Positions 1-8,358 of a DNA stretch of 64,000 nt are shown here, piece by piece. Within the stretch, counting starts at the first letter, position 1; every line of letters begins with the position of its first letter. This DNA is from Hydrogenimonas sp. (GTDB lineage: Bacteria > Campylobacterota > Campylobacteria > Campylobacterales > Hydrogenimonadaceae), in NCBI GenBank assembly GCA_003945285.1, contig AP019005.1:1971747-2035746 (forward strand). Direction: 5' to 3'. Under the pieces are notes generated by a model that had not been told where the DNA came from, searched no databases, and saw nothing but the letters and a program-made list of their open reading frames with translations. A program made the translations under genes and the position numbers.

Positions 1-1506
1 TACGACCGGTTTTATCACCTCTTTCGCCTCGTCGGTTATCGATTTTTTATGCATGAAAGAGACAAGTGATTCGACACTTGTATTGATCGGTCCGAGTACC
101 GGCTTTGGATATACACCAAGCCATACGGTTACCAGGACAAGCGACCAAAGAGCCATGCTCTCCTTTCCGTCGAGATCTTTCAGCCCCTTGTTCTTTTCAT
201 GAACCACATCGCCGAAGAAAGATTTTCTGTATAGACTGAGCATATAGACTGCACCGAGTATAATGCTCGTACCGGCAAGAATCGTCATGATCGGAGAGAC
301 CTTGTAGAATCCGGCGAGACTGAGAAATTCGCCTACGAAACTCATGGTCAGAGGCAGTCCGACCGATGCCATAACCATTATTCCCATTATTGTCGCATAT
401 CGGGGCATGACTTTGGCAAGTCCGCCGAATTCACTCATAAGTTTTGTGTGTCGCCGGTCATAAATGACACCCACCAGCATAAAGAGTGCGCCGCTGACAA
501 TACCGTGGCTTAGCATGAAGAAGACCGAACCGGATATTCCTTCCGGATTCATAGCGAAAGTTCCCAGGACTATTACACCCATATGTGAGATAGAGCTGTA
601 GGCTACGACCTGCTTCATATCCTCCTGCGCATAGGCTACCATAGCGGTATAGATGATCATAATGAGTGAGAGTATGGCTACAGGCGTTATCATGTAGACC
701 GATGCGTCAGGAAACATCGGAAGGGGCAGCCTGACCAGACCGTATGTACCCATTTTGAGCAGTACGGCGGCAAGTATGACCGAACCGATGGTAGGGGCCT
801 GACCGTGCGCATAAGGAAGCCATGTATGGAACGGGAACATCGGAACCTTGATGGCCAATCCGATGAAAAACGCGACAAAAAGCCAAATCTGATAGTTGAG
901 AGGCAGTACAAGCCTGTGCCACTCGGTGATAGAGAAACTCCATACTCCCGTTGCCTGGTAGTAGAGATAGGCCATGACAAGCATACCCACCAGCATTATA
1001 AGCGAACCTGCAAAGGTGTAGAGGAAGAACTTGACAGCGGCGTATATCCTGAGGTTTCCTCCCCAAGCACCGATTATATAGAGCATAGGTACGAGAGAGA
1101 GCTCCCAGAAAACATAGAAGAGTATGGCATCGAGCGATACGAAAACTCCCACCATTGTCATCTCAAGGAAGAGAAGCGATATGATCATATTCTTTATATC
1201 CCTCTTCTCACTCAATGCAATCAATCCGACAAGTGTAATAAATGTGGAGAGAACCACAATGAAAAGCGAGATTCCGTCCACCCCAAGATAGTAACTGATT
1301 CCAAAGCTGGGAATCAGGGGGGCCATCTCCACAAACTGCATTCCGGGGTAGCTGCCGTCGAAGCTGAACCAGAGCCACAGCGAGAGCAGGAATTCGATCA
1401 CAGCTACCGATATTCCGTAAACCCTGATCGACTCTTTAGAGACGACGAATCCAAGCAGTGCCGCTACTGCCGGAAAGAAAACCAAAACTGACAAAATGTG
1501 ATCCAT
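1..1506 (-). CDS. nuoM: NADH-quinone oxidoreductase subunit M (3' end cut by window edge)
   Basis: Antiporter-like proton-pumping subunit of complex I in the inner membrane. The reading frame begins at an ATG at 1506 (MDHILSVLVFFP) and stays open to base 1, so the C-terminus lies outside. It shows many hydrophobic helices and the family landmarks: FYVFWELSLVPMLYIIG, with the intramembrane Glu; a conserved Lys in VAFFIGLAIKVPMFPFHTWLP, followed by AHGQAPTIGSVILAA; and the SSISHMG helix. It follows nuoL after 9 bases and is the last complex I gene visible; nuoN would be expected next. No other reading is plausible. Confidence 0.95.
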   Translation of the reverse strand, partial: MDHILSVLVFFPAVAALLGFVVSKESIRVYGISVAVIEFLLSLWLWFSFDGSYPGMQFVEMAPLIPSFGISYYLGVDGISLFIVVLSTFITLVGLIALSEKRDIKNMIISLLFLEMTMVGVFVSLDAILFYVFWELSLVPMLYIIGAWGGNLRIYAAVKFFLYTFAGSLIMLVGMLVMAYLYYQATGVWSFSITEWHRLVLPLNYQIWLFVAFFIGLAIKVPMFPFHTWLPYAHGQAPTIGSVILAAVLLKMGTYGLVRLPLPMFPDASVYMITPVAILSLIMIIYTAMVAYAQEDMKQVVAYSSISHMGVIVLGTFAMNPEGISGSVFFMLSHGIVSGALFMLVGVIYDRRHTKLMSEFGGLAKVMPRYATIMGIMVMASVGLPLTMSFVGEFLSLAGFYKVSPIMTILAGTSIILGAVYMLSLYRKSFFGDVVHEKNKGLKDLDGKESMALWSLVLVTVWLGVYPKPVLGPINTSVESLVSFMHKKSITDEAKEVIKPVV

Positions 1507-1515
1507 ACCTACTCC

Positions 1516-3372
1516 TTACCGCATCGGGCTATAGAAAATGGCTGCAACAAGCAGGACGAGAAGACCCACACCCATCCAGCGCAGCATATTCGAGAGGTTA
1601 CCGCTTTGAACAACACGCGATACCATACCCGATTTATAGATCGTTCCGGCGATGAAGTCGACTGTGGCGTCCACCACCTTCAGATCCAGATCTTTCCAGA
1701 AGATCTTCGACAACTCCGCATATGGTTTGCAGATATAGTCGTTGTAGATCTTCGGTATATAATACTGGTTGAAGAGAAGTTTATATATAAACGTCTCTTC
1801 GAGTCTCTTGCTGAAACCGCCTCGACTGTAGACTACGACGGCGACGACGATTCCTGTTACTGCTACACCCAGTGCGAGTGCGACCAGTATCCAGAACACC
1901 CCGGTCGAAACATGATACTCCTCTATAGGAAGAATATACGAGACCATATGTACGAAGTCATGCTCTGCAAATCCGGCGACAACCGAAAGTACTGCAAGCG
2001 GAGCCATCGCCCACAGCATAAACTTGTAGGCTTCATGCGGATGGTAACCGAATATCTTGTAGCGCTCCTCGCCGAAGAATACGAGCATGATGAGTCTGAA
2101 GCTGTAGAATGCGGTCAGACCGGCGGTGACCCACAATACTGTCCAGAGTACATAGTGGTCGGTAGCGAACGCCGCTTCGAGAATCTTGTCTTTCGAGAAG
2201 AAGCCGGCAAACGGGTAGATACCTGCAAGAGCCAGAGAAGCGATTGTCATCAATATCATCGTCCACTTCATCTTTTTTGCCAGTCCGCCCATTTTGAAGA
2301 TATCGAGTTCATCATCCATTGCGTGCATTACATTACCGGCTCCCAGGAAGAGAAGGGCTTTGAAAAAGGCGTGCGTCATCAGGTGAAAGAGCGCTATCCA
2401 GTATGCGCCGAGTCCCGCCGCGACAAACATGTAGCCTAGCTGCGATAGGGTAGAATATGCGATGATTCTTTTCAAGTCACGGTTAACCAGGGCCATAGAG
2501 GCCGCGAAGATGGCCACGAATGCTCCGAGGCTTGCGACGAACAGACTCACTTCCGGCACTTCGCCGTAGAGAGGGTTGGCCCTTATGACAAGATAGACAC
2601 CGGCTGTAACCATTGTTGCCGCGTGGATCAAAGCCGAAACAGGAGTTGGGCCTTCCATCGCGTCGGCAAGCCAGGTGTGAAGCGGGAACTGGGCCGATTT
2701 ACCCATCGCTCCTATGAAGAGGAACGCCGTTACCATCATCAGGACCGTGTTCTCCATATCTCCCGCCTGTGCGAATACGACATCGTACTGCAGACTTCCG
2801 AAGTTCCAGTAGACCAGGAAAATCCCGATAAGCATTCCGAGGTCGGCGATACGGTTCATAATGAACGCTTCGCTGGCTGCCCAGCTCGCACTTTCGCGCT
2901 CGTACCAGAATCCGATGAGAGCCCATGAGCAGAGTCCGACACCCTCCCAACCTATGAACAGACCGGCGAAGTTGTCGCTCATTACAAGTACCATCATCGA
3001 AAACACGAATGCCGATAGCCATGCGAAGAAACGGTTGAACGATCTATCGTGGTCCATATAGCCTATCGAGTATATATGCACGATCGTAGAAACGGTAGTA
3101 ACTACGAACATCATCGTCGCAGAGACCTGGTCAACCACAAAACCGAAAGGAATAGTCAATCCTCCTGCATGTATCCAGTCCATCATCTTGACGTGAACGA
3201 CTTCACCGTGGGCAACGTGGGCAAGAAGCACCACGGAACTTATCCATGAGACAAACAGCAGTGTCGAAGTCGCAATTCCTGTAACTAGATTCTTAGGCTT
3301 GTCCGCAAACATCGCAGCAAAGAGCGATCCGACAAGCGGTGCGAACAGTGCCGTATAGAGATATGCTTCCAT
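1516..3372 (-). CDS. nuoL: NADH-quinone oxidoreductase subunit L
   Basis: Distal antiporter-like subunit of complex I, 618 residues, of normal length for NuoL. The sequence is almost entirely transmembrane. It contains the conserved FIGWEGVGLCSWALIGFWYE block (helix 5 Glu), FIGAMGKSAQFPLHTWLADAMEGPTPVSALIHAATMV (helix 7/8 Lys and His region) and ISYSTLSQLGYM-like helix (here IAYSTLSQLGYMF). The long C-terminal amphipathic lateral helix region is present (residues about 520-600). It lies 9 bases after nuoK and 9 before nuoM in one tightly packed operon, which implies co-translationally balanced synthesis. Confidence 0.97.
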   Translation of the reverse strand: MEAYLYTALFAPLVGSLFAAMFADKPKNLVTGIATSTLLFVSWISSVVLLAHVAHGEVVHVKMMDWIHAGGLTIPFGFVVDQVSATMMFVVTTVSTIVHIYSIGYMDHDRSFNRFFAWLSAFVFSMMVLVMSDNFAGLFIGWEGVGLCSWALIGFWYERESASWAASEAFIMNRIADLGMLIGIFLVYWNFGSLQYDVVFAQAGDMENTVLMMVTAFLFIGAMGKSAQFPLHTWLADAMEGPTPVSALIHAATMVTAGVYLVIRANPLYGEVPEVSLFVASLGAFVAIFAASMALVNRDLKRIIAYSTLSQLGYMFVAAGLGAYWIALFHLMTHAFFKALLFLGAGNVMHAMDDELDIFKMGGLAKKMKWTMILMTIASLALAGIYPFAGFFSKDKILEAAFATDHYVLWTVLWVTAGLTAFYSFRLIMLVFFGEERYKIFGYHPHEAYKFMLWAMAPLAVLSVVAGFAEHDFVHMVSYILPIEEYHVSTGVFWILVALALGVAVTGIVVAVVVYSRGGFSKRLEETFIYKLLFNQYYIPKIYNDYICKPYAELSKIFWKDLDLKVVDATVDFIAGTIYKSGMVSRVVQSGNLSNMLRWMGVGLLVLLVAAIFYSPMR

Positions 3373-3381
3373 GTGTTTCCT

Positions 3382-3684
3382 TTACCCGTGCATCGACTGC
3401 ATTGAATCTACATCAAGCGTACCGCGCCGCTTGTGCCATACAATAAATAGACCTAGACCGACCGCAACTTCGCTGGCCGCGATAGCTACGATGAAAAACG
3501 CGAACATCTGCCCGGTCAGATCCCCGTAAAACTTGGAGACTGCAGCGAAGCCAATATTGGCCGCATTTAGCAGTATCTCCGTGGAAAACAGGAGCATAAG
3601 CAGATTTTTTCTGCGATAGACTCCGACCAGCCCGATACAGAAAAGAATGGCTGAAAGGATCAGATAGTGGCTGAGCGTTATCAT
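3382..3684 (-). CDS. nuoK: NADH-quinone oxidoreductase subunit K
   Basis: Small three-helix membrane subunit of complex I, 100 residues, exactly the usual size. The two membrane carboxylates of the family appear in LLFSTEILLNAANIGF (helix 2) and in GLVGVYRRKNLLMLLFSTE (helix 1/2 loop). The start ATG overlaps the nuoJ stop by four bases (ATGA), typical of translational coupling. The C-terminus ends in a short soluble tail with two Met-rich turns. Confidence 0.96.
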   Translation of the reverse strand: MITLSHYLILSAILFCIGLVGVYRRKNLLMLLFSTEILLNAANIGFAAVSKFYGDLTGQMFAFFIVAIAASEVAVGLGLFIVWHKRRGTLDVDSMQSMHG

Positions 3685-4241
3685 TTTGAACCCTTGTTTT
3701 GAAATTCTTCTTCACCGTCTACTTTGAGCGTGAGACTCTCGTCCATTTTTTTACCGGCAAGGATTATGCCGGCAATCATCGCTACGAGAAGCATAACAGC
3801 CGCAAGCTCAAAAGGTACCAGATACTTTGTAAAGAGAACGATACCGACCGCCTGGGGATTCTCTACACCTTCCACGACAGGATAGAGGGCCTGTATATGG
3901 TCTGAAGCTATCGGTGCGGCAAGTGCTATTACCAGAATCAGAGCACTCATTCCGCTTAGCAGAAAGACCAGTTTCGGTGCTCTTACATTCTCGTGCACCA
4001 TGCGTGTGGTGTTGAAAAACATCATACCGAACGCATATATCGCCATAACGGCGCCGGTATAGACAATTATCTGAACCACTCCGAGGAAATCAGCTCCCAG
4101 TAGAAAGAAGAATCCCGAAATCATTATCATTCCGGCCGCCAGGGCGCTCATAGCGTAAAGGGCGTTGCTGCTCATCACCGTTATCGCAAACATAGCGATG
4201 GTTACTGCACTGAATAGGTAAAATGCTACTGCTTCAAACAT
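3681..4241 (-). CDS. nuoJ: NADH-quinone oxidoreductase subunit J
   Basis: Five-helix membrane subunit of complex I, 186 residues. It carries the conserved helix-3 stretch FLGVVQIIVYTGAVMAIYAFGMMFF, whose pi-bulge region takes part in the redox-to-proton coupling pathway of the complex. It begins 9 bases after nuoI and overlaps nuoK by four bases. The hydrophilic, acidic C-terminal tail (KKMDESLTLKVDGEEEFQNKGSK) is a normal feature of the subunit. Confidence 0.96.
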   Translation of the reverse strand: MFEAVAFYLFSAVTIAMFAITVMSSNALYAMSALAAGMIMISGFFFLLGADFLGVVQIIVYTGAVMAIYAFGMMFFNTTRMVHENVRAPKLVFLLSGMSALILVIALAAPIASDHIQALYPVVEGVENPQAVGIVLFTKYLVPFELAAVMLLVAMIAGIILAGKKMDESLTLKVDGEEEFQNKGSK

Positions 4242-4250
4242 GCTCGATCC

Positions 4251-4865
4251 TTAATACGCCAAAGGCGTTTTCTTTATACGCTCATCCGCATTCGGGCTCA
4301 CGGCGCCGAATCCGGGGAACTCTTCCTGTTTGCCCTCTTTCAGGAAATCGAGAGGGGTAAGAATATCGTCTCTGAGCACAAAGTGCGCCCTCTGCTCACT
4401 CGCGTTCTCATACCTTCCGCCGTGAACAATGGCCAGCTCCGGGCATACCTCCGCACAATAGCCGCAAAAGATGCACCTGCCGAGGTTGATAGTATACTCC
4501 GTTACCTCTTTCCTCTGGTTTTCGTCATACCTGGTATCCATCCTGATACAGTTGGCGATACAGATCTTTTCACAAAGTCCGCATCCGATACATCTTTCAT
4601 TTCCGCTTTCAAGCAATCTGTAGAGCTTATGAACCGCTCTGTAACGTGGTGATATGGGAAGCTTCTCTTTCGGATACTGGACCGTGTGGATATTGAACCG
4701 GACCATCTCCCTGAATACAACCCAAAGGCCGACGAAAAGCTCACCTTTGAAAGTCCTCTTTACGACCTGTTTGAACTTCTCGATCGGGGCCGTCGGCGGT
4801 TTGTCTACCGGGATAAACTTGTATGTTTGTGCCACATTTCTATCTTTGAACTGTTCTAGACTCAT
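4251..4865 (-). CDS. nuoI: NADH-quinone oxidoreductase subunit I, 2x[4Fe-4S]
   Basis: Ferredoxin-like subunit linking the peripheral arm to NuoB. The 204 residues carry two classical motifs: [11 protein letters not shown] and [12 protein letters not shown], eight Cys that bind clusters N6a and N6b. The N-terminal amphipathic helix that docks on the membrane arm (around residues 35-60, [19 protein letters not shown]) is visible. The gene sits between nuoH and nuoJ as in most bacterial nuo operons, with 10- and 9-base gaps. Confidence 0.97.
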   Translation of the reverse strand: MSLEQFKDRNVAQTYKFIPVDKPPTAPIEKFKQVVKRTFKGELFVGLWVVFREMVRFNIHTVQYPKEKLPISPRYRAVHKLYRLLESGNERCIGCGLCEKICIANCIRMDTRYDENQRKEVTEYTINLGRCIFCGYCAEVCPELAIVHGGRYENASEQRAHFVLRDDILTPLDFLKEGKQEEFPGFGAVSPNADERIKKTPLAY

Positions 4866-4875
4866 TCTCTCCCCC

Positions 4876-5871
4876 TTAAATCATCAGCACTAGGCCGGTA
4901 ATGACTACGTTTACGACGGCAAGCGGAAGCAGGACCTTCCAACAGAGCCACATGAGCTGGTCGGGCCTGACGTGAGGCCATGCGGCACGAGTCCACAGGA
5001 AGAAGAAGAATAGGAAACTCACCTTTAGAATGATCGCGAGCGCCCCCGGGATGAATCCCCAGTCGTTGAATCCTCCGAGGAATATGAGACTCGCCAGGAA
5101 GGCAAGTGTAATCATATTCGTATACTCCCCTATGAAGAACATTCCCCATCGCATACCCGAATATTCGGTAGCGTAACCGGAAACGATTTCTGCTTCATGC
5201 TCCAGCAGGTCGAAAGGGGTCCTGTTGGTTTCCGCGAAGCCCGCTATCAGGAAGAGGACGAAAGCCACCGGCTGGCTCCATACTATCCAGTCTCCGAATC
5301 CTCCGCTCTGATAGTTGTTTATATCTATCAGAGAGAGCGAGCCCACCATCATCAACGGAGCCATGATACTAAGACCGGTTACCACCTCGTAGCTAAGCAG
5401 CTGTATGACTGTACGTGCGGCTCCCAGCAGTCCCCACTTGTTCGAGCTGGCCATACCTGCCAGCAGAGGTGCATACAGCCCGCTCGCCATAACGCCTAGC
5501 ACGAAGAGCACCCCGACGTTGACGTCTGAGATTATAGGATGTACCGTAACGCCGAATATCTCGAATTCGGGCAGCAGCGGTACCGCGGCAAGCGCAATGA
5601 ACGCGGTTGCGGCACCTATTATGGGTGCTATCATAAAAATAGGTCTTACGGAGTTCTGGGGTACGATATCCTCTTTGCTAAAAAGCTTAATACCGTCCGC
5701 AAGAACCTGAAGAAGGCCGTATGGGCCGACATGCATAGGACCGAGTCGTCTCTGCATAAATGCCAAAATTTTACGCTCCAGGTAGGTTCCGAAACCTGCC
5801 AGAGCGGAAAAGAGACCAAGGACCACAAGGATTTTCACTATCGTGGAGATCACAAATTCAGTTACTGTCAT
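4876..5871 (-). CDS. nuoH: NADH-quinone oxidoreductase subunit H
   Basis: Membrane subunit forming most of the quinone-binding channel at the junction of peripheral and membrane arms. 331 residues, about eight helices. Family signatures are present: [38 protein letters not shown] near the N-terminus and [41 protein letters not shown], the acidic E-channel loop. It begins 3 bases after the end of the preceding NuoG gene, so both are surely on one transcript. Confidence 0.97.
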   Translation of the reverse strand: MTVTEFVISTIVKILVVLGLFSALAGFGTYLERKILAFMQRRLGPMHVGPYGLLQVLADGIKLFSKEDIVPQNSVRPIFMIAPIIGAATAFIALAAVPLLPEFEIFGVTVHPIISDVNVGVLFVLGVMASGLYAPLLAGMASSNKWGLLGAARTVIQLLSYEVVTGLSIMAPLMMVGSLSLIDINNYQSGGFGDWIVWSQPVAFVLFLIAGFAETNRTPFDLLEHEAEIVSGYATEYSGMRWGMFFIGEYTNMITLAFLASLIFLGGFNDWGFIPGALAIILKVSFLFFFFLWTRAAWPHVRPDQLMWLCWKVLLPLAVVNVVITGLVLMI

Positions 5872-5874
5872 GGC

Positions 5875-8358
5875 TCACACCTTTTCTATCGTTACATTTT
5901 GGAATCTGCCGGATGCAAAAAGCCTTTCGGCATCAATCTCCGGATCGAAGTCGGGTATAAAGACTATATCGCCGCCTATGAACTTGTCGATCTCTACAGC
6001 AAGCTCTACGCTTCCTTCCGAGAGAAGCACTCTCAGCTTCTCACCATCGGATACGCCCAGACTCTCCGCCCTCTCCGGTGAGAGGTAGAGCCGCGCTTCA
6101 GAAGCAAGCTCATGTGTCTTTTTTGTAAATTCATTGAACTGGAGTACCGGGTTGCAGCGGTACGCCAAATCTCCCTCCATCGCCAGGCTCTCATCAATCC
6201 TGGATGGTGATGAGTCGCTCGTTTCGGCTTTCATATGCGAAAGACGGTATCCCCGTATCTCTTCGCCTCTGTTCGTGTAGTGGTTCGGCAGATCGTCGAA
6301 TTCCAGAGGCTTGAACCCTTTCGACTCCGGAAGGGCTGCGGTATACTCCACCGTCAGTTCCGCCTCCAGCCCAAGCGCGTTGGCGATATCGTTTAGAACG
6401 TAGCCTTTGTAGCCCAGTGCCACGTTTGTCGGAACAACCCTTTTGTCGACATTGGTCAGTGTCCCCTCCTGCTGGTTCAGAGCAGGCATATCGAGATCGC
6501 CTCTGCCGACGGAGCTCAGAACGAAGTCCCCTTCGGAGTTGTAGCCGATTACGTAATCTCCCGGCTCATCATCCAGATCGCATATAAGGCTTACCCCGAG
6601 GGTGTTCGTACGCGAAGGCAGAATAACAACGTCGAAGTCGGTACATCTCTCCACAAGACCGGCAAGTCTCGCGATATTTTCAGATTTCGGATGGCTGAAG
6701 AGATCTTCGCCCAATATGATCGAAAACTTCTCCTTCTTGGCAACCATTTTAGCCATTTTGTCGTTGAAATCTTCGGGGGCGTCCAAAAGATCGAGAAGCC
6801 CGTTCAGATCGACCTCCACCTCTTTGGTGACCTTCTTCGGAACCATCTTGGTAACCTCTTCCGTTACCTCCTTCTCCTCGCCGGTCTCCTTATCTTTCAC
6901 CTTTTTGGTTACGGTCTCGGTCACCTTCTCCTTGACGGTCTCCTCGACCGTTTTGGTTCCCTTGCTGTGGAAAGAGTCAAGATAGTCGACAACCTCTTTC
7001 GGCATAGTGTCTCTATCTCCGAATAGATCCAGTATGAGATAGAGAGCCGCCTCTTCAAGGCCTGGTTTGTGGTTGATCGATATCAGGTTCTTGCCGAACC
7101 CTTCGACAACCGGATCTTTGACCGGGTGAAAATAGAGTCCGGCACCCTTGTTCATCTTTATGGCGTTGTTGAAAGCGAACCTTGCGCGCGGATTGTCGCT
7201 TTTGAGCTGAGCCCCTATGCTGACAACGAAGTCGCTGTTGTGTACACTCTGAAGATCGCCGCTCCACAATGTACTTCCGCTCGCTTTTGAAAAGGTCTCC
7301 ATAAACTTTTTGAACCTGTTGGCATCCTCGTTAACGAGTCTGTAGCCCCTCTTCTCTTTCAATCTCTGAAGTATAAGCGCCTCTTCATTGGTTATAACGG
7401 AGGAGAACCGTATAGTATCGGCCTTTTCGAAAGCCTGAAGCGCTCTGCCGAACGCCGCTTCGTCTCTACCCTCCACGCGGTTTTCAAAATCGTAACCGAA
7501 ACGGCCGGCTCCGCAGAGCGAAACATAGTTCCACTCGTTCTTTACACGGTAAATTTTCGGCTCCGGGTTGTCGATACTGGTATGTTTCACATCGTAGTAT
7601 ATATGGCAGCCGGCGCTGCAGTGGGCACATGCGGCCGGGATGGAGTTCAGCTCCCATGCGTTGGTTGTATACTGGAAGTCACTGCTGACCAGCGCACCGA
7701 CGGGGCAAACGGCTATACACTCACCGCAGTCCGTGCACTCGAGCGTATCTCCGGTAGTAGTGCCTATGAGGGATTTGTTCAGTTTGTTCCACATGGCGTA
7801 GGCGTCTTTGGGCATGCTCTCCTTCAGCTCCTTGCTGAGGGCCTCTCCGCCTCTCGGAACCGTTTTCAAAGCCGCATCGCCTATCATATCCTTACATACG
7901 GTGACACACCTCTCGCAGACGATGCAAAGCCCCGGATCGTAGTGCATCAACCCCCAATCTTTCGCTTCCCTGGGAACATCTTTGATAGCATAGTGCTGTT
8001 CATCAACACCGAGCTCGAGAGTGTAATTTTGTAGTTCGCACTCCCCCGACTGATCACACACCCCGCACTGCAGAGGGTGGTTTACATCATAGACCTCCAT
8101 AATCGCCCGTCTCTCCTTGGCGATATTCTCTGTAAGGGTCTTTATCTCCATCCCGTCTTTCGATTTCGCATTGCAGGCATAGACCTGCTTACCGTCCGCT
8201 TCAACCAGACAGATACGGCAGGCCAGCGTCGGACTGCAGCGCGTCAGGTAACAGATGGCGGGAATGAATATATCGTTGGCACGAGCCACATTGAGGATAT
8301 ATTCACCCTCTTTAGTTTTGCACTCTTTTCCGTCAATCTTTATAGTAATTTCACTCAT
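5875..8358 (-). CDS. nuoG: NADH-quinone oxidoreductase subunit G, second copy, with charged insertion
   Basis: Large iron-sulfur subunit, 827 residues. Visible ligands: [2Fe-2S] C36, C47, C50, C62; the His-Cys3 site H94, C98, C101, C107; two [4Fe-4S] sets C145/148/151/155 and C208/211/214/218; and an extra set C244, C247, C251, C282 that resembles the N7 site opening the molybdopterin-like domain. The C-terminal half looks like a non-catalytic molybdo-oxidoreductase domain. Residues about 466-515 form a low-complexity stretch rich in Lys, Glu, Thr and Val, absent from the upstream copy. It overlaps the upstream nuoG by 8 bases. Two nuoG genes in one operon are known in several Campylobacterota; division of labour is not known to me. 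Confidence 0.93.
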   Translation of the reverse strand: MSEITIKIDGKECKTKEGEYILNVARANDIFIPAICYLTRCSPTLACRICLVEADGKQVYACNAKSKDGMEIKTLTENIAKERRAIMEVYDVNHPLQCGVCDQSGECELQNYTLELGVDEQHYAIKDVPREAKDWGLMHYDPGLCIVCERCVTVCKDMIGDAALKTVPRGGEALSKELKESMPKDAYAMWNKLNKSLIGTTTGDTLECTDCGECIAVCPVGALVSSDFQYTTNAWELNSIPAACAHCSAGCHIYYDVKHTSIDNPEPKIYRVKNEWNYVSLCGAGRFGYDFENRVEGRDEAAFGRALQAFEKADTIRFSSVITNEEALILQRLKEKRGYRLVNEDANRFKKFMETFSKASGSTLWSGDLQSVHNSDFVVSIGAQLKSDNPRARFAFNNAIKMNKGAGLYFHPVKDPVVEGFGKNLISINHKPGLEEAALYLILDLFGDRDTMPKEVVDYLDSFHSKGTKTVEETVKEKVTETVTKKVKDKETGEEKEVTEEVTKMVPKKVTKEVEVDLNGLLDLLDAPEDFNDKMAKMVAKKEKFSIILGEDLFSHPKSENIARLAGLVERCTDFDVVILPSRTNTLGVSLICDLDDEPGDYVIGYNSEGDFVLSSVGRGDLDMPALNQQEGTLTNVDKRVVPTNVALGYKGYVLNDIANALGLEAELTVEYTAALPESKGFKPLEFDDLPNHYTNRGEEIRGYRLSHMKAETSDSSPSRIDESLAMEGDLAYRCNPVLQFNEFTKKTHELASEARLYLSPERAESLGVSDGEKLRVLLSEGSVELAVEIDKFIGGDIVFIPDFDPEIDAERLFASGRFQNVTIEKV

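Noticed and set aside
1498..2439. 313-codon plus-strand frame opposite nuoL
   Set aside because: Composition of a reverse-complement shadow, no family similarity; nuoL on the other strand is beyond doubt.
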